This document shows, piece by piece, positions 23,556 through 31,575 of a stretch of 38,454 nucleotides of DNA (its first letter is position 1; every line of letters begins with the position of its first letter). A program made the translations under genes and the position numbers. The stretch comes from Lachnospiraceae bacterium. GTDB taxonomy: Bacteria; Bacillota; Clostridia; Lachnospirales; Lachnospiraceae. Below the pieces are notes generated by a model that saw nothing but the letters and a program-made list of their open reading frames with translations, did not search any database and was not told the origin of the DNA. The DNA lies in assembly GCA_017482485.1 (NCBI GenBank), contig JAFUMV010000110.1, positions 1-38,454 of the forward strand, given 5' to 3'.

Positions 23556-23757
23556 ATACCCCGATTTCGTGCAAAAAAAGGTTAAAACTATAGTGTCGGG
23601 GGTATATGGAGCTGAACGTTCCAGAAATGCCCTGAAAAACATACAAATATGGGGTATTTCAGAGAGATTTGGCTGCATATACCCCCAGGAGGTATCTCAC
23701 GTCAAACAAAACCCACCATTTTGGGGTATTTCAGAAGAAAAAATCTGTATATGCCCC
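23556..23757. repeat. Array of GGGGTAT-stem hairpins
   Basis: Hairpin A pairs ATACCCC (23556-23562) with GGGGGTAT (23598-23605). Hairpin B pairs GGGGTAT (23651-23657) with ATACCCC (23679-23685). Hairpin C pairs GGGGTAT (23723-23729) with ATGCCCC (23751-23757), where one G-T wobble preserves the stem. B and C both have 21-nt loops beginning TTCAGA and are 72 bp apart. An 88-codon frame covers the array and encodes the repeated peptide WGISE, but it has no ribosome binding site, so I treat it as non-coding. Confidence 0.55.
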
Positions 23758-23943
23758 GGCACTGCAGCCAGATCCATATTTAACCGTATTTTCTGTGGGA
23801 ATGCCGGAATGACAATGCTGGTGAAGTGTTACTGAATTTTACAAAGTTATAAAATTACAAAATTGAGATTACAAAATTTGTCAGAACGGAATGTATGTTT
23901 CGGGGTTGTAACGTCGAATCAATGATGTTAAAATGATAAAAGG

Positions 23944-24013
23944 GTATGTCTGTCTACAGCGTTGACATACAGACGGCAGCGCGTCTGTGTGCATATCTGT
24001 GATGTACAGATAT
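23944..24013 (+). other. Folded leader upstream of the coiled-coil operon
   Basis: GTATGTC (23944-23950) can pair with GACATAC (23964-23970). An overlapping second choice is ACAGACG (23969-23975) with CGTCTGT (23982-23988). A third helix, ATATCTGT (23993-24000) with ACAGATAT (24006-24013), is perfect with a 5-nt loop. The first two exclude each other, which could be a switch, but no known riboswitch motif is recognised. TTGACA at 23962-23967 lacks a -10 at a proper distance. Confidence 0.4.
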
Positions 24014-24161
24014 AAGATGGAAAATATACGATATTACAAACCCTTTAAGGAAAAAAATAACAGCGATTCGAGGAGAGTATCCCAAAACTGTAAATCCATT
24101 CCGGCGAATGAAACTTTTCGGAGAATGTGACAGTCATAAGGGATACGGACAGGAGCCGATG

Positions 24162-24845
24162 ATGGACGATATGGAAGCAAAGAGACTCAGAGATTCTCTG
24201 GTTGAATATGAAGGTTATCTAAGAGAAATGCGTCAGGTGACGCTTAAGAATGTGGAGACGCTGGATGTGATTCAGCGTTATACGGACAAGAGCGCAGCAG
24301 GTATGCAGAAGCTGGCGGAACAGAGTCTGGATGGAATTCAGAGAGTGACTGCCGAAAGCGCCGGAGGACTGCGCCGGATCATCGAGACCGGGACAAGCAA
24401 CTTAAGCAGAATGGCAGAGGCAGGAGAATCCAATATCAATCTGACCACCCAGGAATGCTTAAAGAGGCTGCAGAGCTATACGGAAGCGGGAATGGCACAA
24501 ATTGATGCTTCCTGTGAGAAAAATCAGGAGACTGCAGCTGTTGTGGAAAAGATCGAACAGGCGATTTTGGAGCACATGGAAGCGATGAAAACGCTGATGA
24601 AGCAGTCTGATGATTTTACCCATAAGGAAAATGTCAAGGTTTACCGGAATGTGCAGGCGGTTGTTGTTGACGAGGTAAAGAAGCAGACGGAGGCGATGGC
24701 AGCACAGAATGAAGAGCTTGTGCGTCGCAATGAGATGCTGCAGAAGCAGAACAAAGGAATGCGGCCTCTGATGATTGTAACTTTGATTGCAGCGCTGGCC
24801 AATATCGGTCTGGTGATTGCACAGATTGCAGGGCTGTTTGGATGA
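24162..24845 (+). CDS. Tail-anchored coiled-coil protein of unknown function
   Basis: About 227 residues. The body is a long amphipathic helix rich in Glu, Gln, Ala and Met, with loose 11- to 18-residue repeats such as GMQKLAEQSLDGIQRVTAES. The last 25 residues (LMIVTLIAALANIGLVIAQIAGLF) form one membrane segment, so the protein looks anchored by its C-terminus with the helix in the cytoplasm. There is no enzyme motif. The start is uncertain: ATG 24162 has AGGAG (24151-24155) 6 nt away; an in-frame ATG at 24108 would add 18 residues but has no good site. Its stop overlaps the next gene's start (ATGA), so it is coupled to the flavin reductase. Confidence 0.7.
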   Translation: MDDMEAKRLRDSLVEYEGYLREMRQVTLKNVETLDVIQRYTDKSAAGMQKLAEQSLDGIQRVTAESAGGLRRIIETGTSNLSRMAEAGESNINLTTQECLKRLQSYTEAGMAQIDASCEKNQETAAVVEKIEQAILEHMEAMKTLMKQSDDFTHKENVKVYRNVQAVVVDEVKKQTEAMAAQNEELVRRNEMLQKQNKGMRPLMIVTLIAALANIGLVIAQIAGLFG

Positions 24846-25420
24846 GCCGGGCAGACTGGCGCCCGGGCAATATGCTCTACCCGCTGCCTGCGGTGATGGT
24901 GTCTGTTGCTGACCGGGAAGGAAAATCCAATATTTTGACAGTTGCATGGGCCGGAACCGTGTGTTCCAACCCTCCGATGGTGTCCATTTCGGTTCGCCCG
25001 GAGCGATATTCTTATCATATGATTGAAGAAACCGGGGAGTTTGTCATCAACCTGACAACCAGAAAGCTGACATACGCCACGGATTTCTGCGGTGTAAAAA
25101 GCGGACGGGATGTGGACAAGTTTAAAGAGATGAATCTGACGCCGGTGCCGGCGAAAATGGTGAAAGCGCCGTTAATCGGCGAAAGCCCGGTGTGCCTGGA
25201 ATGCAAAGTGAAGCAGACACTTCCCCTGGGAAGCCACACCATGTTTGTGGCAGAAGTGGTTTCCGTGAGCATTGATGAAGCTTATCTGGACAGCGAGAAC
25301 CGGTTTCATCTTGAGTGGGCGGATCCGATTGTTTATTCCCACGGAATTTATTATGATCTGGGCAAAGCATTGGGAAGATTCGGTTACAGTATAGCAAAGA
25401 AGAAAAGTAAGAAAAAATAA
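24842..25420 (+). CDS. Flavin reductase-family protein (FMN-binding)
   Basis: 192 residues of the flavin reductase-like fold (PF01613 type). It shows NMLYPLPAVMVSVADREG, the flavin-loop region SNPPMVSISVRPERYSYHMIEETGEFVINL, and GESPVCLECKV. Such proteins bind FMN and reduce it with NAD(P)H, or act as flavoredoxins. The C-terminal tail is lysine-rich (AKKKSKKK). The ATG overlaps the coiled-coil gene stop by 4 nt, and the M23 gene starts 3 nt after the stop, so the three form a tight operon. Confidence 0.87.
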   Translation: MSRADWRPGNMLYPLPAVMVSVADREGKSNILTVAWAGTVCSNPPMVSISVRPERYSYHMIEETGEFVINLTTRKLTYATDFCGVKSGRDVDKFKEMNLTPVPAKMVKAPLIGESPVCLECKVKQTLPLGSHTMFVAEVVSVSIDEAYLDSENRFHLEWADPIVYSHGIYYDLGKALGRFGYSIAKKKSKKK

Positions 25421-25422
25421 AG

Positions 25423-26997
25423 ATGAATAATCATATGAACTATTTTAGAGTGGCAAAGGTCACATATCTGTTCACAACAGGTGTGATTCTGGCGGTGATG
25501 CTGTTTTTTACCCCCACTTTTTCTAAATTGGAAAGTACCGGCGATAATCTGTTTACGGTCAGCATAAACGGGACCGTGGTGGGAACCTGTCAGGATGTGG
25601 AGGCTGCACAGGAGCTTGTGACCAAAGCGCGCAGTGAACTGGCTGAAGAAAGCGATGAAATGCTTTATATTCCTGTGGATATTGAGGCAGAAGGACAGGA
25701 AGTTCTCATCGGTCAGGTGGACAGCGAAAAACTGCTTTATCAGAATATCAAAAAAGTGCTGGCGGCCAGCGTGCGAAAGACATTGAAGCATGCTTATACT
25801 GTCAAAATAAACGAATACATGGTAAATCTTGCCGACAGTGAGGATGTAATCGCACTTTTACAGGCCGCGCTGGAACGGTATGATACAGAGGGAAAATATC
25901 AGGTCAATCTGATTGTCGATCCCAAACGGCAATTGAATGTGCTCACCACATCCATCACGCAAAAGGGAGAGGAAGACAGCGCCCGGGAGCAGGACGATGG
26001 TGCCGGAATTGCCGAATATTTTGAAGAAGTATTCACGGAAATTGAACCTGACGTGGAAAAAAGTAATTTTTCCAGTCTGGATTATGGTCTGGTTGACATT
26101 CAGTTCGGTGACACGGTGGAAATCGTGGATGCTTATCTGACGGAAAATGAAATAACCCCGTTAGAAACTGCCATTGCGGAAGTAACTGCCGATCAGGAAA
26201 AAGAACAGATTTATGAAGTAAAATCCGGAGATACCCTTTCTCAGATCGCGGAAGATAACGGATTGCCGATGGATGAGCTGATTGCAATCAACCCTACGCT
26301 GGAAAATGAGAGGTCCATGATCCGGGTAGGAGACGAACTGATCATCACAATTCCGGAGCCGGAACTGTCGGTAATTCACAGCGAGTGCATCTATGAAGAA
26401 GACAGCTACGAAGCTGATATAGTTTATGTGGATAATGACAGCTGGTATACCAATCAGACGAAGGTGCTTCAGCAGCCTTCTGCAGGTTTCCGGAAAGCGG
26501 CGGCAGTTGTAACATACCGCAATGACATGGTGGTTTCGGAAGAAATTCTGAAAGAAGATGTGGTTTACGAAGCTGTTCCCAAGATTGTGGAGCGGGGAAC
26601 CAAGGTTCCGCCTACCTTTATCAAGCCTATTTCGGGGGGCAGACTTTCTTCTGCATTTGGAAGAAGAAGTGCACCTACCAAGGGCGCATCAACCTATCAC
26701 AAGGGAGTTGACTGGGCGACCCCGACGGGCACAGCTGTCATGGCTTCCTGCGGCGGTACGGTAACCCGTGCCGGCTGGGCGAGCGGCTATGGATATGTGG
26801 TATATATCCGGCATGAAGGCGGCAGAGAGACCAGATATGGTCATCTGAGCAAGGTGCTGGTATCCGTCGGACAGAAAGTGTCCCAGGGTCAGAAAATCGC
26901 GCTGAGCGGTAATACCGGACGCAGTACGGGACCTCATCTGCATTTTGAAATTCTGATCAACGCAACAGCAGTGGATCCTTATAAGTATATGAGTTAG
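25423..26997 (+). CDS. M23 metallopeptidase with LysM and G5-like domains (cell-wall hydrolase)
   Basis: 524 residues: an N-terminal membrane segment (about 10-32), an extracytoplasmic region to about 250, LysM (YEVKSGDTLSQIAE to IITIP, 264-311), a G5-like domain (about 323-397, ending VERGTK) and a C-terminal M23 peptidase. Zinc ligands His426 and Asp430 (HKGVD) and His507 (HLH) are present, as is His474 (YGHLS). Lysostaphin/LytM-type enzymes cut peptidoglycan cross-bridges or stem peptides; LysM binds the glycan. The protein is tethered outside the membrane. The ribosome binding site is poor, so translation probably depends on coupling to the gene before. The next gene, murA, has its own promoter. 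Confidence 0.92.
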   Translation: MNNHMNYFRVAKVTYLFTTGVILAVMLFFTPTFSKLESTGDNLFTVSINGTVVGTCQDVEAAQELVTKARSELAEESDEMLYIPVDIEAEGQEVLIGQVDSEKLLYQNIKKVLAASVRKTLKHAYTVKINEYMVNLADSEDVIALLQAALERYDTEGKYQVNLIVDPKRQLNVLTTSITQKGEEDSAREQDDGAGIAEYFEEVFTEIEPDVEKSNFSSLDYGLVDIQFGDTVEIVDAYLTENEITPLETAIAEVTADQEKEQIYEVKSGDTLSQIAEDNGLPMDELIAINPTLENERSMIRVGDELIITIPEPELSVIHSECIYEEDSYEADIVYVDNDSWYTNQTKVLQQPSAGFRKAAAVVTYRNDMVVSEEILKEDVVYEAVPKIVERGTKVPPTFIKPISGGRLSSAFGRRSAPTKGASTYHKGVDWATPTGTAVMASCGGTVTRAGWASGYGYVVYIRHEGGRETRYGHLSKVLVSVGQKVSQGQKIALSGNTGRSTGPHLHFEILINATAVDPYKYMS

Positions 26998-27038
26998 CGC
27001 ATTTCAGATACAGAGTATGCCTTAACGAAAATTTTCTA

Positions 27039-27067
27039 TTTACAAAATGGACAGAATATGCTATAAC
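27039..27067 (+). promoter_or_regulatory. Promoter of murA
   Basis: TTTACA (27039-27044) and TATAAC (27062-27067) are 17 bp apart, with TGC just before the -10. The leader is about 200 nt and contains GGCAGGA paired with TCCTGCC at roughly 27077-27107, of unknown role. Confidence 0.6.
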
Positions 27068-27277
27068 GCTTAAGATGGCAGGAGAGTGAGAATATTGCTT
27101 TCCTGCCGGTATAAAGCTGACTATTTTGAAGATAATGTGTGATGTAGCCTGTCGTGCAGTGAGAATCGGTCATGACAGCAGTTACATTTTGAAACCGATA
27201 ATAAAAACGTAGCTGTGCGGTGACGAACAGTTACAATACAAGTATCTATACATAAGCGAAAATAAGCAGGGGTAGAT

Positions 27278-28570
27278 ATGGAACAGTATGCAATCAACGG
27301 TGGTAATCCGTTAGTGGGGGAAGTTGAGATCGGTGGTGCTAAGAATGCAGCACTTCCTATTCTTGCGGCTTCTCTGATGACGGATGAGACTGTTTTAATA
27401 GAAAATATGCCGGATGTGAGAGACACAAACATCCTGCTCAATGCCATGGCGGGCATTGGCACACATGTAGAACGGATCGACAGACACAGTGTAAAAATTA
27501 ATGGTTCCCTCATCAATGATCTCGTTGTCGAGGGAGATTCCGTAAAGAAAATCCGGGCTTCCTATTATTTTTTAGGCGCCCTTCTCGGAAAATATAAAAA
27601 GGCTACGGTAGTGCTGCCCGGCGGTTGCGATATTGGCTGCAGAGCGATCGATCAGCACATCAAGGGCTTTAAAGCGCTGGGGGCCAGCGTACAGATTGCC
27701 TATGGCATGATTACGGCACAGGCTGACCGCCTTGTTGGCAGCCACATTTATCTGGATGTGGTCAGTGTCGGTGCAACCATCAATATCATGATGGCGGCAG
27801 TGCTGGCGGAAGGCAGAACCACGATTGAGAATGCGGCGAAAGAGCCTCATGTGGTGGATTTGGCCAACTTTTTAAACAGTATGGGAGCCAACATCAAAGG
27901 TGCCGGAACGGATGTAATCCGCATTCGCGGCGTTGAACGGCTTCACAAAACAGAATATGCGATTATCCCTGATCAGATTGAGGCAGGTACCTTTATGTTC
28001 GCTGCTGCTGCTACAAGAGGGGATATCACTGTTAAGAATGTTATTCCCAAGCATCTGGAATCCATCAGTGCCAAACTGATTGAGATCGGATGTGAGGTCA
28101 GAGAAGCGGATGATGCGGTGCGTGTTGTGGCTTCCAGACCGCTTCATCATACCCATGTAAAGACGCTGCCTTATCCGGGATTCCCCACAGATATGCAGCC
28201 TCAGATAGCAGTGACACTGGGCCTTTCTCAGGGAACCAGCATTGTGACGGAGAGTATTTTTGAAAACCGTTTCCGTTATGTGGATGAACTGATCCGCATG
28301 GGAGCAAGCATCAAGGTCGAAGGCAATACCGCCATTATCGATGGTGTGAACAGATATACCGGAGCAAGCATCAATGCGCCGGACCTTCGTGCGGGCGCCG
28401 CTCTTGTTATCGCTGCGCTGTCCGCTGAAGGAATGTCAACTGTGGACGATATTCGCTATATCGAAAGAGGATATGAGGATTTTCATATCAAACTGCAGAA
28501 GCTGGGCGCTCAGATCGATAAAGTGGAATCCGAAAGAGAGCTGCAGAAGTTCAAACTGAAAATCAGCTGA
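27278..28570 (+). CDS. murA: UDP-N-acetylglucosamine 1-carboxyvinyltransferase
   Basis: 430 residues, usual length. MurA transfers enolpyruvate from PEP to UDP-GlcNAc, the first committed step of peptidoglycan synthesis. Seen are Lys22-Asn23 in GGAKNAALPILAA, the active-site Cys117 in LPGGCDIGCRAIDQHIKGF, and the C-terminal catalytic segment TDMQPQ and DLRAGAALVIAAL. The Cys at the active site predicts fosfomycin sensitivity for this copy. The ATG has AGGGG about 7 nt upstream. Downstream is a GC-rich terminator-like hairpin, so murA and metK are separate units. Confidence 0.96.
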   Translation: MEQYAINGGNPLVGEVEIGGAKNAALPILAASLMTDETVLIENMPDVRDTNILLNAMAGIGTHVERIDRHSVKINGSLINDLVVEGDSVKKIRASYYFLGALLGKYKKATVVLPGGCDIGCRAIDQHIKGFKALGASVQIAYGMITAQADRLVGSHIYLDVVSVGATINIMMAAVLAEGRTTIENAAKEPHVVDLANFLNSMGANIKGAGTDVIRIRGVERLHKTEYAIIPDQIEAGTFMFAAAATRGDITVKNVIPKHLESISAKLIEIGCEVREADDAVRVVASRPLHHTHVKTLPYPGFPTDMQPQIAVTLGLSQGTSIVTESIFENRFRYVDELIRMGASIKVEGNTAIIDGVNRYTGASINAPDLRAGAALVIAALSAEGMSTVDDIRYIERGYEDFHIKLQKLGAQIDKVESERELQKFKLKIS

Positions 28571-28600
28571 TATTTTCCGAAATATGCGAGTGACGGGCCG

Positions 28601-28680
28601 AACGGGCGTTCCTGCGCGCTCACTTTGCGACCACCGCGATAACGAGCGAAACTCGCAGCGCGTGTTTCGCCCCGTTTTTT
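28601..28680 (+). terminator. GC-rich branched terminator after murA
   Basis: AACGGGCG (28601-28608) pairs with CGCCCCGTT (28668-28676) with one extra G, GCGCGCT pairs with AGCGCGT inside, and a small CGAG-CTCG stem is at the tip. Six T follow from 28675. Composition is much more GC-rich than the flanks, like the element at 3420-3540. Confidence 0.6.
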
Positions 28681-28743
28681 GAGGTTTTACATCCGTTTTT
28701 AAAACAGTTATCTGAAATATTACAAAAATGCTGTAATGTTCTG

Positions 28744-28772
28744 TTGACAAAGAGATGTAACTATTGTATTTT
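28744..28772 (+). promoter_or_regulatory. Promoter of the SAM riboswitch-metK transcript
   Basis: TTGACA (28744-28749, exact) and TATTTT (28767-28772) are 17 bp apart. Confidence 0.75.
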
Positions 28773-28833
28773 AAATGAGTAACAGATAAGAAAATTCAAT
28801 ATTGTTATCCTGCAGCGTATTTATGCTGCATCT

Positions 28834-28934
28834 CTCTTATTCAGAGTGGTGGAGATACATAGGATCTGTGAAGCCACGGCAACCCCGTCTGACGGAAGGT
28901 GCCTCCCTGAGCGAGCTAAATCGAACAATAAGAG
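28834..28934 (+). ncRNA. SAM-I (S-box) riboswitch aptamer
   Basis: The P1 helix is CTCTTATT (28834-28841) with AATAAGAG (28927-28934). Conserved S-box landmarks occur in order: AGAGTGGTGGAG, the GTGAAGCC run, GGCAACC, and AAGGTGC, with the closing GA-containing arm before P1. This RNA binds S-adenosylmethionine. It stands in front of metK, the SAM synthetase gene, which is a standard S-box target. A terminator and an alternative helix follow, so SAM should lower metK transcription. A small extra hairpin lies at 28811-28830. Confidence 0.95.
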
Positions 28935-28984
28935 GATTTGATTATCATAAACTCAGATCCGCTTATCCAAAGCGGATCTTTTTG
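28934..28984 (+). terminator. Riboswitch expression platform: antiterminator and terminator
   Basis: AGATCCGCTT (28955-28964) pairs perfectly with AAGCGGATCT (28970-28979), followed by TTTTT. Without SAM, GGATTTG (28934-28940), which adjoins the 3' strand of P1, can pair with CAGATCC (28954-28960), using one G-T pair, and so break the terminator. Confidence 0.88.
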
Positions 28985-29092
28985 TAACAGGCTTTTTGCA
29001 CCTGACCGTTTGAAAATTCATGCAGGAATGATTTTCTCTCTCGTGCAGGAGCATGGCTGAACTGCTAACCACAAATTCCAAAGGAGGAAAAT

Positions 29093-30280
29093 ATGGAAAA
29101 ACGTTTATTTACTTCTGAATCCGTTACTGAAGGCCATCCCGATAAAATGTGCGATGCCATTTCCGATGCCATTCTGGATGCTCTTATGGAGAAAGATCCC
29201 ATGAGCCGTGTTGCATGCGAAACAGCAAGCTGCACCGGTTTTGTACTGGTGACCGGTGAGATCACCACCAATGCTTATGTTGATATCCCCCGCATCGTTC
29301 GTGATACTGTTAAGGGAATCGGTTATGACAAGTCCGAATACGGCTTTGACGGCAATACCTGTGCAGTTATGGTTTCCATTGATGAGCAGTCTTCCGATAT
29401 CGCTATGGGTGTTGACAAAGCTCTCGAAGCCAAAGAGAACAAGATGTCCGATGAAGAAATTGAAGCAATCGGCGCCGGCGATCAGGGTATGATGTTTGGT
29501 TATGCCACGAACGAGACCGAAGAACTGATGCCCTACCCCATCTCTCTGGCGCACAAGCTGGCACTTCAGCTGACCAAGGTTCGTAAGGACGGCACCCTGA
29601 CCTATTTAAGACCCGACGGAAAGACCCAGGTTTCTGTTGAATACGATGAAAATGACAAGCCCGTTCGTCTGGAAGCTGTCGTACTTTCCACACAGCATGA
29701 TCCCGATGTGACACAGGAACAGATTCACGAAGACATCAAAAAGCATGTGTTCGATGTGATCCTTCCCGCAGAGCTGATCGATGAGAACACCAAGTTTTTC
29801 ATCAACCCTACAGGCCGTTTCGTAATTGGCGGACCTCACGGTGATGCAGGTCTGACAGGCCGTAAGATTATCGTAGACACCTACGGCGGCTATGCCCGTC
29901 ACGGCGGCGGCGCTTTCTCCGGTAAGGACTGCACCAAGGTTGACAGAAGCGCAGCATACGCAGCCCGCTACGTTGCAAAGAACATCGTTGCAGCAGGTCT
30001 GGCTGACAAATGTGAAATTCAGCTCTCTTATGCAATCGGTGTAGCACAGCCCACCTCCATCATGGTGGATACCTTCGGTACAGGAAAGCTGTCCGATGAG
30101 AAGCTGGTGAACATCATTCGTGAGAACTTCGATCTGCGTCCCGCAGGCATCATCAAGATGCTGGATCTGCGCCGTCCGATCTATAAGCAGACTGCTGCAT
30201 ACGGACACTTCGGCCGCAACGATCTGGATCTGCCCTGGGAAAAACTGGATAAGGTTGAAACTCTTAAGAGCTATCTGTAA
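29093..30280 (+). CDS. metK: S-adenosylmethionine synthetase
   Basis: 395 residues, standard MetK length. MetK makes SAM from methionine and ATP. The N-terminus [24 protein letters not shown] contains the GHPDK ATP site; [12 protein letters not shown] and GGGAFSGKD are the signature motifs. AAAGGAGG lies 7 nt before the ATG. Expression should be under the upstream SAM-I riboswitch, giving product feedback. A strong terminator follows. Confidence 0.98.
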   Translation: MEKRLFTSESVTEGHPDKMCDAISDAILDALMEKDPMSRVACETASCTGFVLVTGEITTNAYVDIPRIVRDTVKGIGYDKSEYGFDGNTCAVMVSIDEQSSDIAMGVDKALEAKENKMSDEEIEAIGAGDQGMMFGYATNETEELMPYPISLAHKLALQLTKVRKDGTLTYLRPDGKTQVSVEYDENDKPVRLEAVVLSTQHDPDVTQEQIHEDIKKHVFDVILPAELIDENTKFFINPTGRFVIGGPHGDAGLTGRKIIVDTYGGYARHGGGAFSGKDCTKVDRSAAYAARYVAKNIVAAGLADKCEIQLSYAIGVAQPTSIMVDTFGTGKLSDEKLVNIIRENFDLRPAGIIKMLDLRRPIYKQTAAYGHFGRNDLDLPWEKLDKVETLKSYL

Positions 30281-30289
30281 AATGATCTG

Positions 30290-30315
30290 CCCCCGGATTT
30301 TTCCGGGGGTTTTTG
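30290..30315 (+). terminator. Terminator of metK
   Basis: CCCCCGGA (30290-30297) pairs with TCCGGGGG (30302-30309), loop 4 nt, followed by TTTTT. Confidence 0.93.
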
Positions 30316-30388
30316 TTGTCTTTGTCGGTTTATCTCCCGCATGGGTGCTGCTGTGAATTTCTGTTATCATAATAAATAGTTTAAGGAA

Positions 30389-30420
30389 AAGTCCGGGTAA
30401 ATGCTGCCTGGGCTTTTTTA
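30389..30420 (+). terminator. Second terminator-like hairpin before the nan cluster
   Basis: AAGTCCGG (30389-30396) pairs with CTGGGCTT (30408-30415) with two G-T wobbles, followed by a run of six T. It may insulate the nan cluster from metK. Confidence 0.6.
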
Positions 30421-30500
30421 TGCTAAGAAAAACCGGGGAGAAGAAGGCAGGCATAATTGGTTCTATTTAGAAATACAGTGTATAGACAGAGGTGATATCT

Positions 30501-30583
30501 TTATCTGCCCGCAGTCGCTTTTTTATACTATAGGAAAGTCTGCGGACCCGTCGCAGGCGGAGAATTTCACAAAGCGAAATTCT
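30501..30583 (+). promoter_or_regulatory. Candidate promoter and leader palindrome of the nan cluster
   Basis: TATACT (30524-30529) is a good -10; the -35 is weak (TTATCT at 30501, spacer 17). Downstream, AGAATTTC (30561-30568) and GAAATTCT (30576-30583) form a perfect 8-bp inverted repeat, followed by TTTC. It could be an operator or a small attenuator. I see no catabolite-response element. Confidence 0.4.
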
Positions 30584-30631
30584 TTTCAAACGGCGGCCCG
30601 TTTACAAGCAAAAGGGAAACGGAGGTTTATT

Positions 30632-31570
30632 ATGAGAGATTTGAGCAGATACAAAGGCGTGATACCCGCATTTTATGCATGTTATGACGATGCAGGAAAT
30701 GTCAGTCCCGAAAGAGTGCAAAAGTTGACAAAATACTTTCTGGATAAGGGCGTGAAGGGCGTGTATGTGAACGGATCTTCCGGCGAATGCATTTATCAGA
30801 GCGTTTCGGAGAAAAAAACGGTTCTTGAAAACGTGATGAAGGCAGCCAAAGGAAAAATGACGGTGATTGCTCACGTTGCATGCAATAACACAGCGGACAG
30901 CATGGAGCTTGCCGCACATGCAGAACAACTCGGCGCAGATGCGATCGCAGCGATTCCTCCGATTTATTTTAAGCTTCCCGATCATGCGATCGCGCAGTAC
31001 TGGAATGACATCAGCTCTGCAGCGCCGAAGACGGATTTTGTGATTTACAACATCCCACAGCTGGCGGGTGTGGCCTTGACACCGTCCCTTTATGCCGAAA
31101 TGAGAAAGAATCCGAAAGTGATCGGCGTGAAAAATTCATCCATGCCCGTTTATGACATTCAGACCATGAAACAGGACGGCGGCGATGATTACATCATTTT
31201 CAACGGTCCCGATGAGCAGTTCATCAGCGGTCGGGTGATCGGCGCGGAGGGCGGAATCGGCGGCACCTACGGCGTTATGCCCGAGCTGTTTTTGAAGATG
31301 GATGAGCTGGTAAAAGAAGAAAGGATAGAAGAAGCCCGCCGGATTCAGTATGCGGTGAATGAAGTGATTGGGCTGATGTCCTCCACACACGGAAACATGT
31401 ACGCCGCCATAAAAGCCATTCTGAAAATCAATTCCGGCATCGATATCGGCAGCGTGAGAAAACCTCTCGCAGCATTGGCCGAAAGCGATAGGGAAATTGT
31501 GGATGCGGCAGCGCTGAAAATTCGCAAATCGATTGAGAAATTCAGGTGTTTTGAAAGAAGGGGCAGGTGA
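30632..31570 (+). CDS. nanA: N-acetylneuraminate lyase-type aldolase (DHDPS/NAL family)
   Basis: 312 residues of the DapA/NanA TIM-barrel aldolase family. The Schiff-base Lys167 is in VIGVKNSS, Tyr139 in VIYNIPQ, the carboxylate-binding loop is GSSGE, and the NAL-type run FNGPDEQFISG is present. NanA splits N-acetylneuraminate into N-acetylmannosamine and pyruvate. NanA rather than DapA is favoured by the sialidase genes in the same operon. The ATG at 30632 has CGGAGG (30620-30625); an upstream in-frame extension to 30401 crosses the leader and is not believed. It overlaps the next gene region by coupling (GTGA at 31567). Confidence 0.8.
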   Translation: MRDLSRYKGVIPAFYACYDDAGNVSPERVQKLTKYFLDKGVKGVYVNGSSGECIYQSVSEKKTVLENVMKAAKGKMTVIAHVACNNTADSMELAAHAEQLGADAIAAIPPIYFKLPDHAIAQYWNDISSAAPKTDFVIYNIPQLAGVALTPSLYAEMRKNPKVIGVKNSSMPVYDIQTMKQDGGDDYIIFNGPDEQFISGRVIGAEGGIGGTYGVMPELFLKMDELVKEERIEEARRIQYAVNEVIGLMSSTHGNMYAAIKAILKINSGIDIGSVRKPLAALAESDREIVDAAALKIRKSIEKFRCFERRGR

Positions 31571-31575
31571 CTGAT

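Noticed and set aside
23569-23835. 88-codon plus-strand frame with repeated WGISE
   Set aside because: No ribosome binding site, and its peptide repeats follow directly from the GGGGTAT hairpin repeats. Treated as non-coding, though a decayed gene cannot be excluded.
29606-30454. 282-codon minus-strand frame
   Set aside because: Mostly antisense to metK and crosses the metK terminator; no family features.
30401-30631. Upstream extension of the nanA frame
   Set aside because: It starts in a terminator loop and runs through the leader with its palindrome. ATG 30632 has an excellent ribosome binding site and begins the family-homologous sequence.
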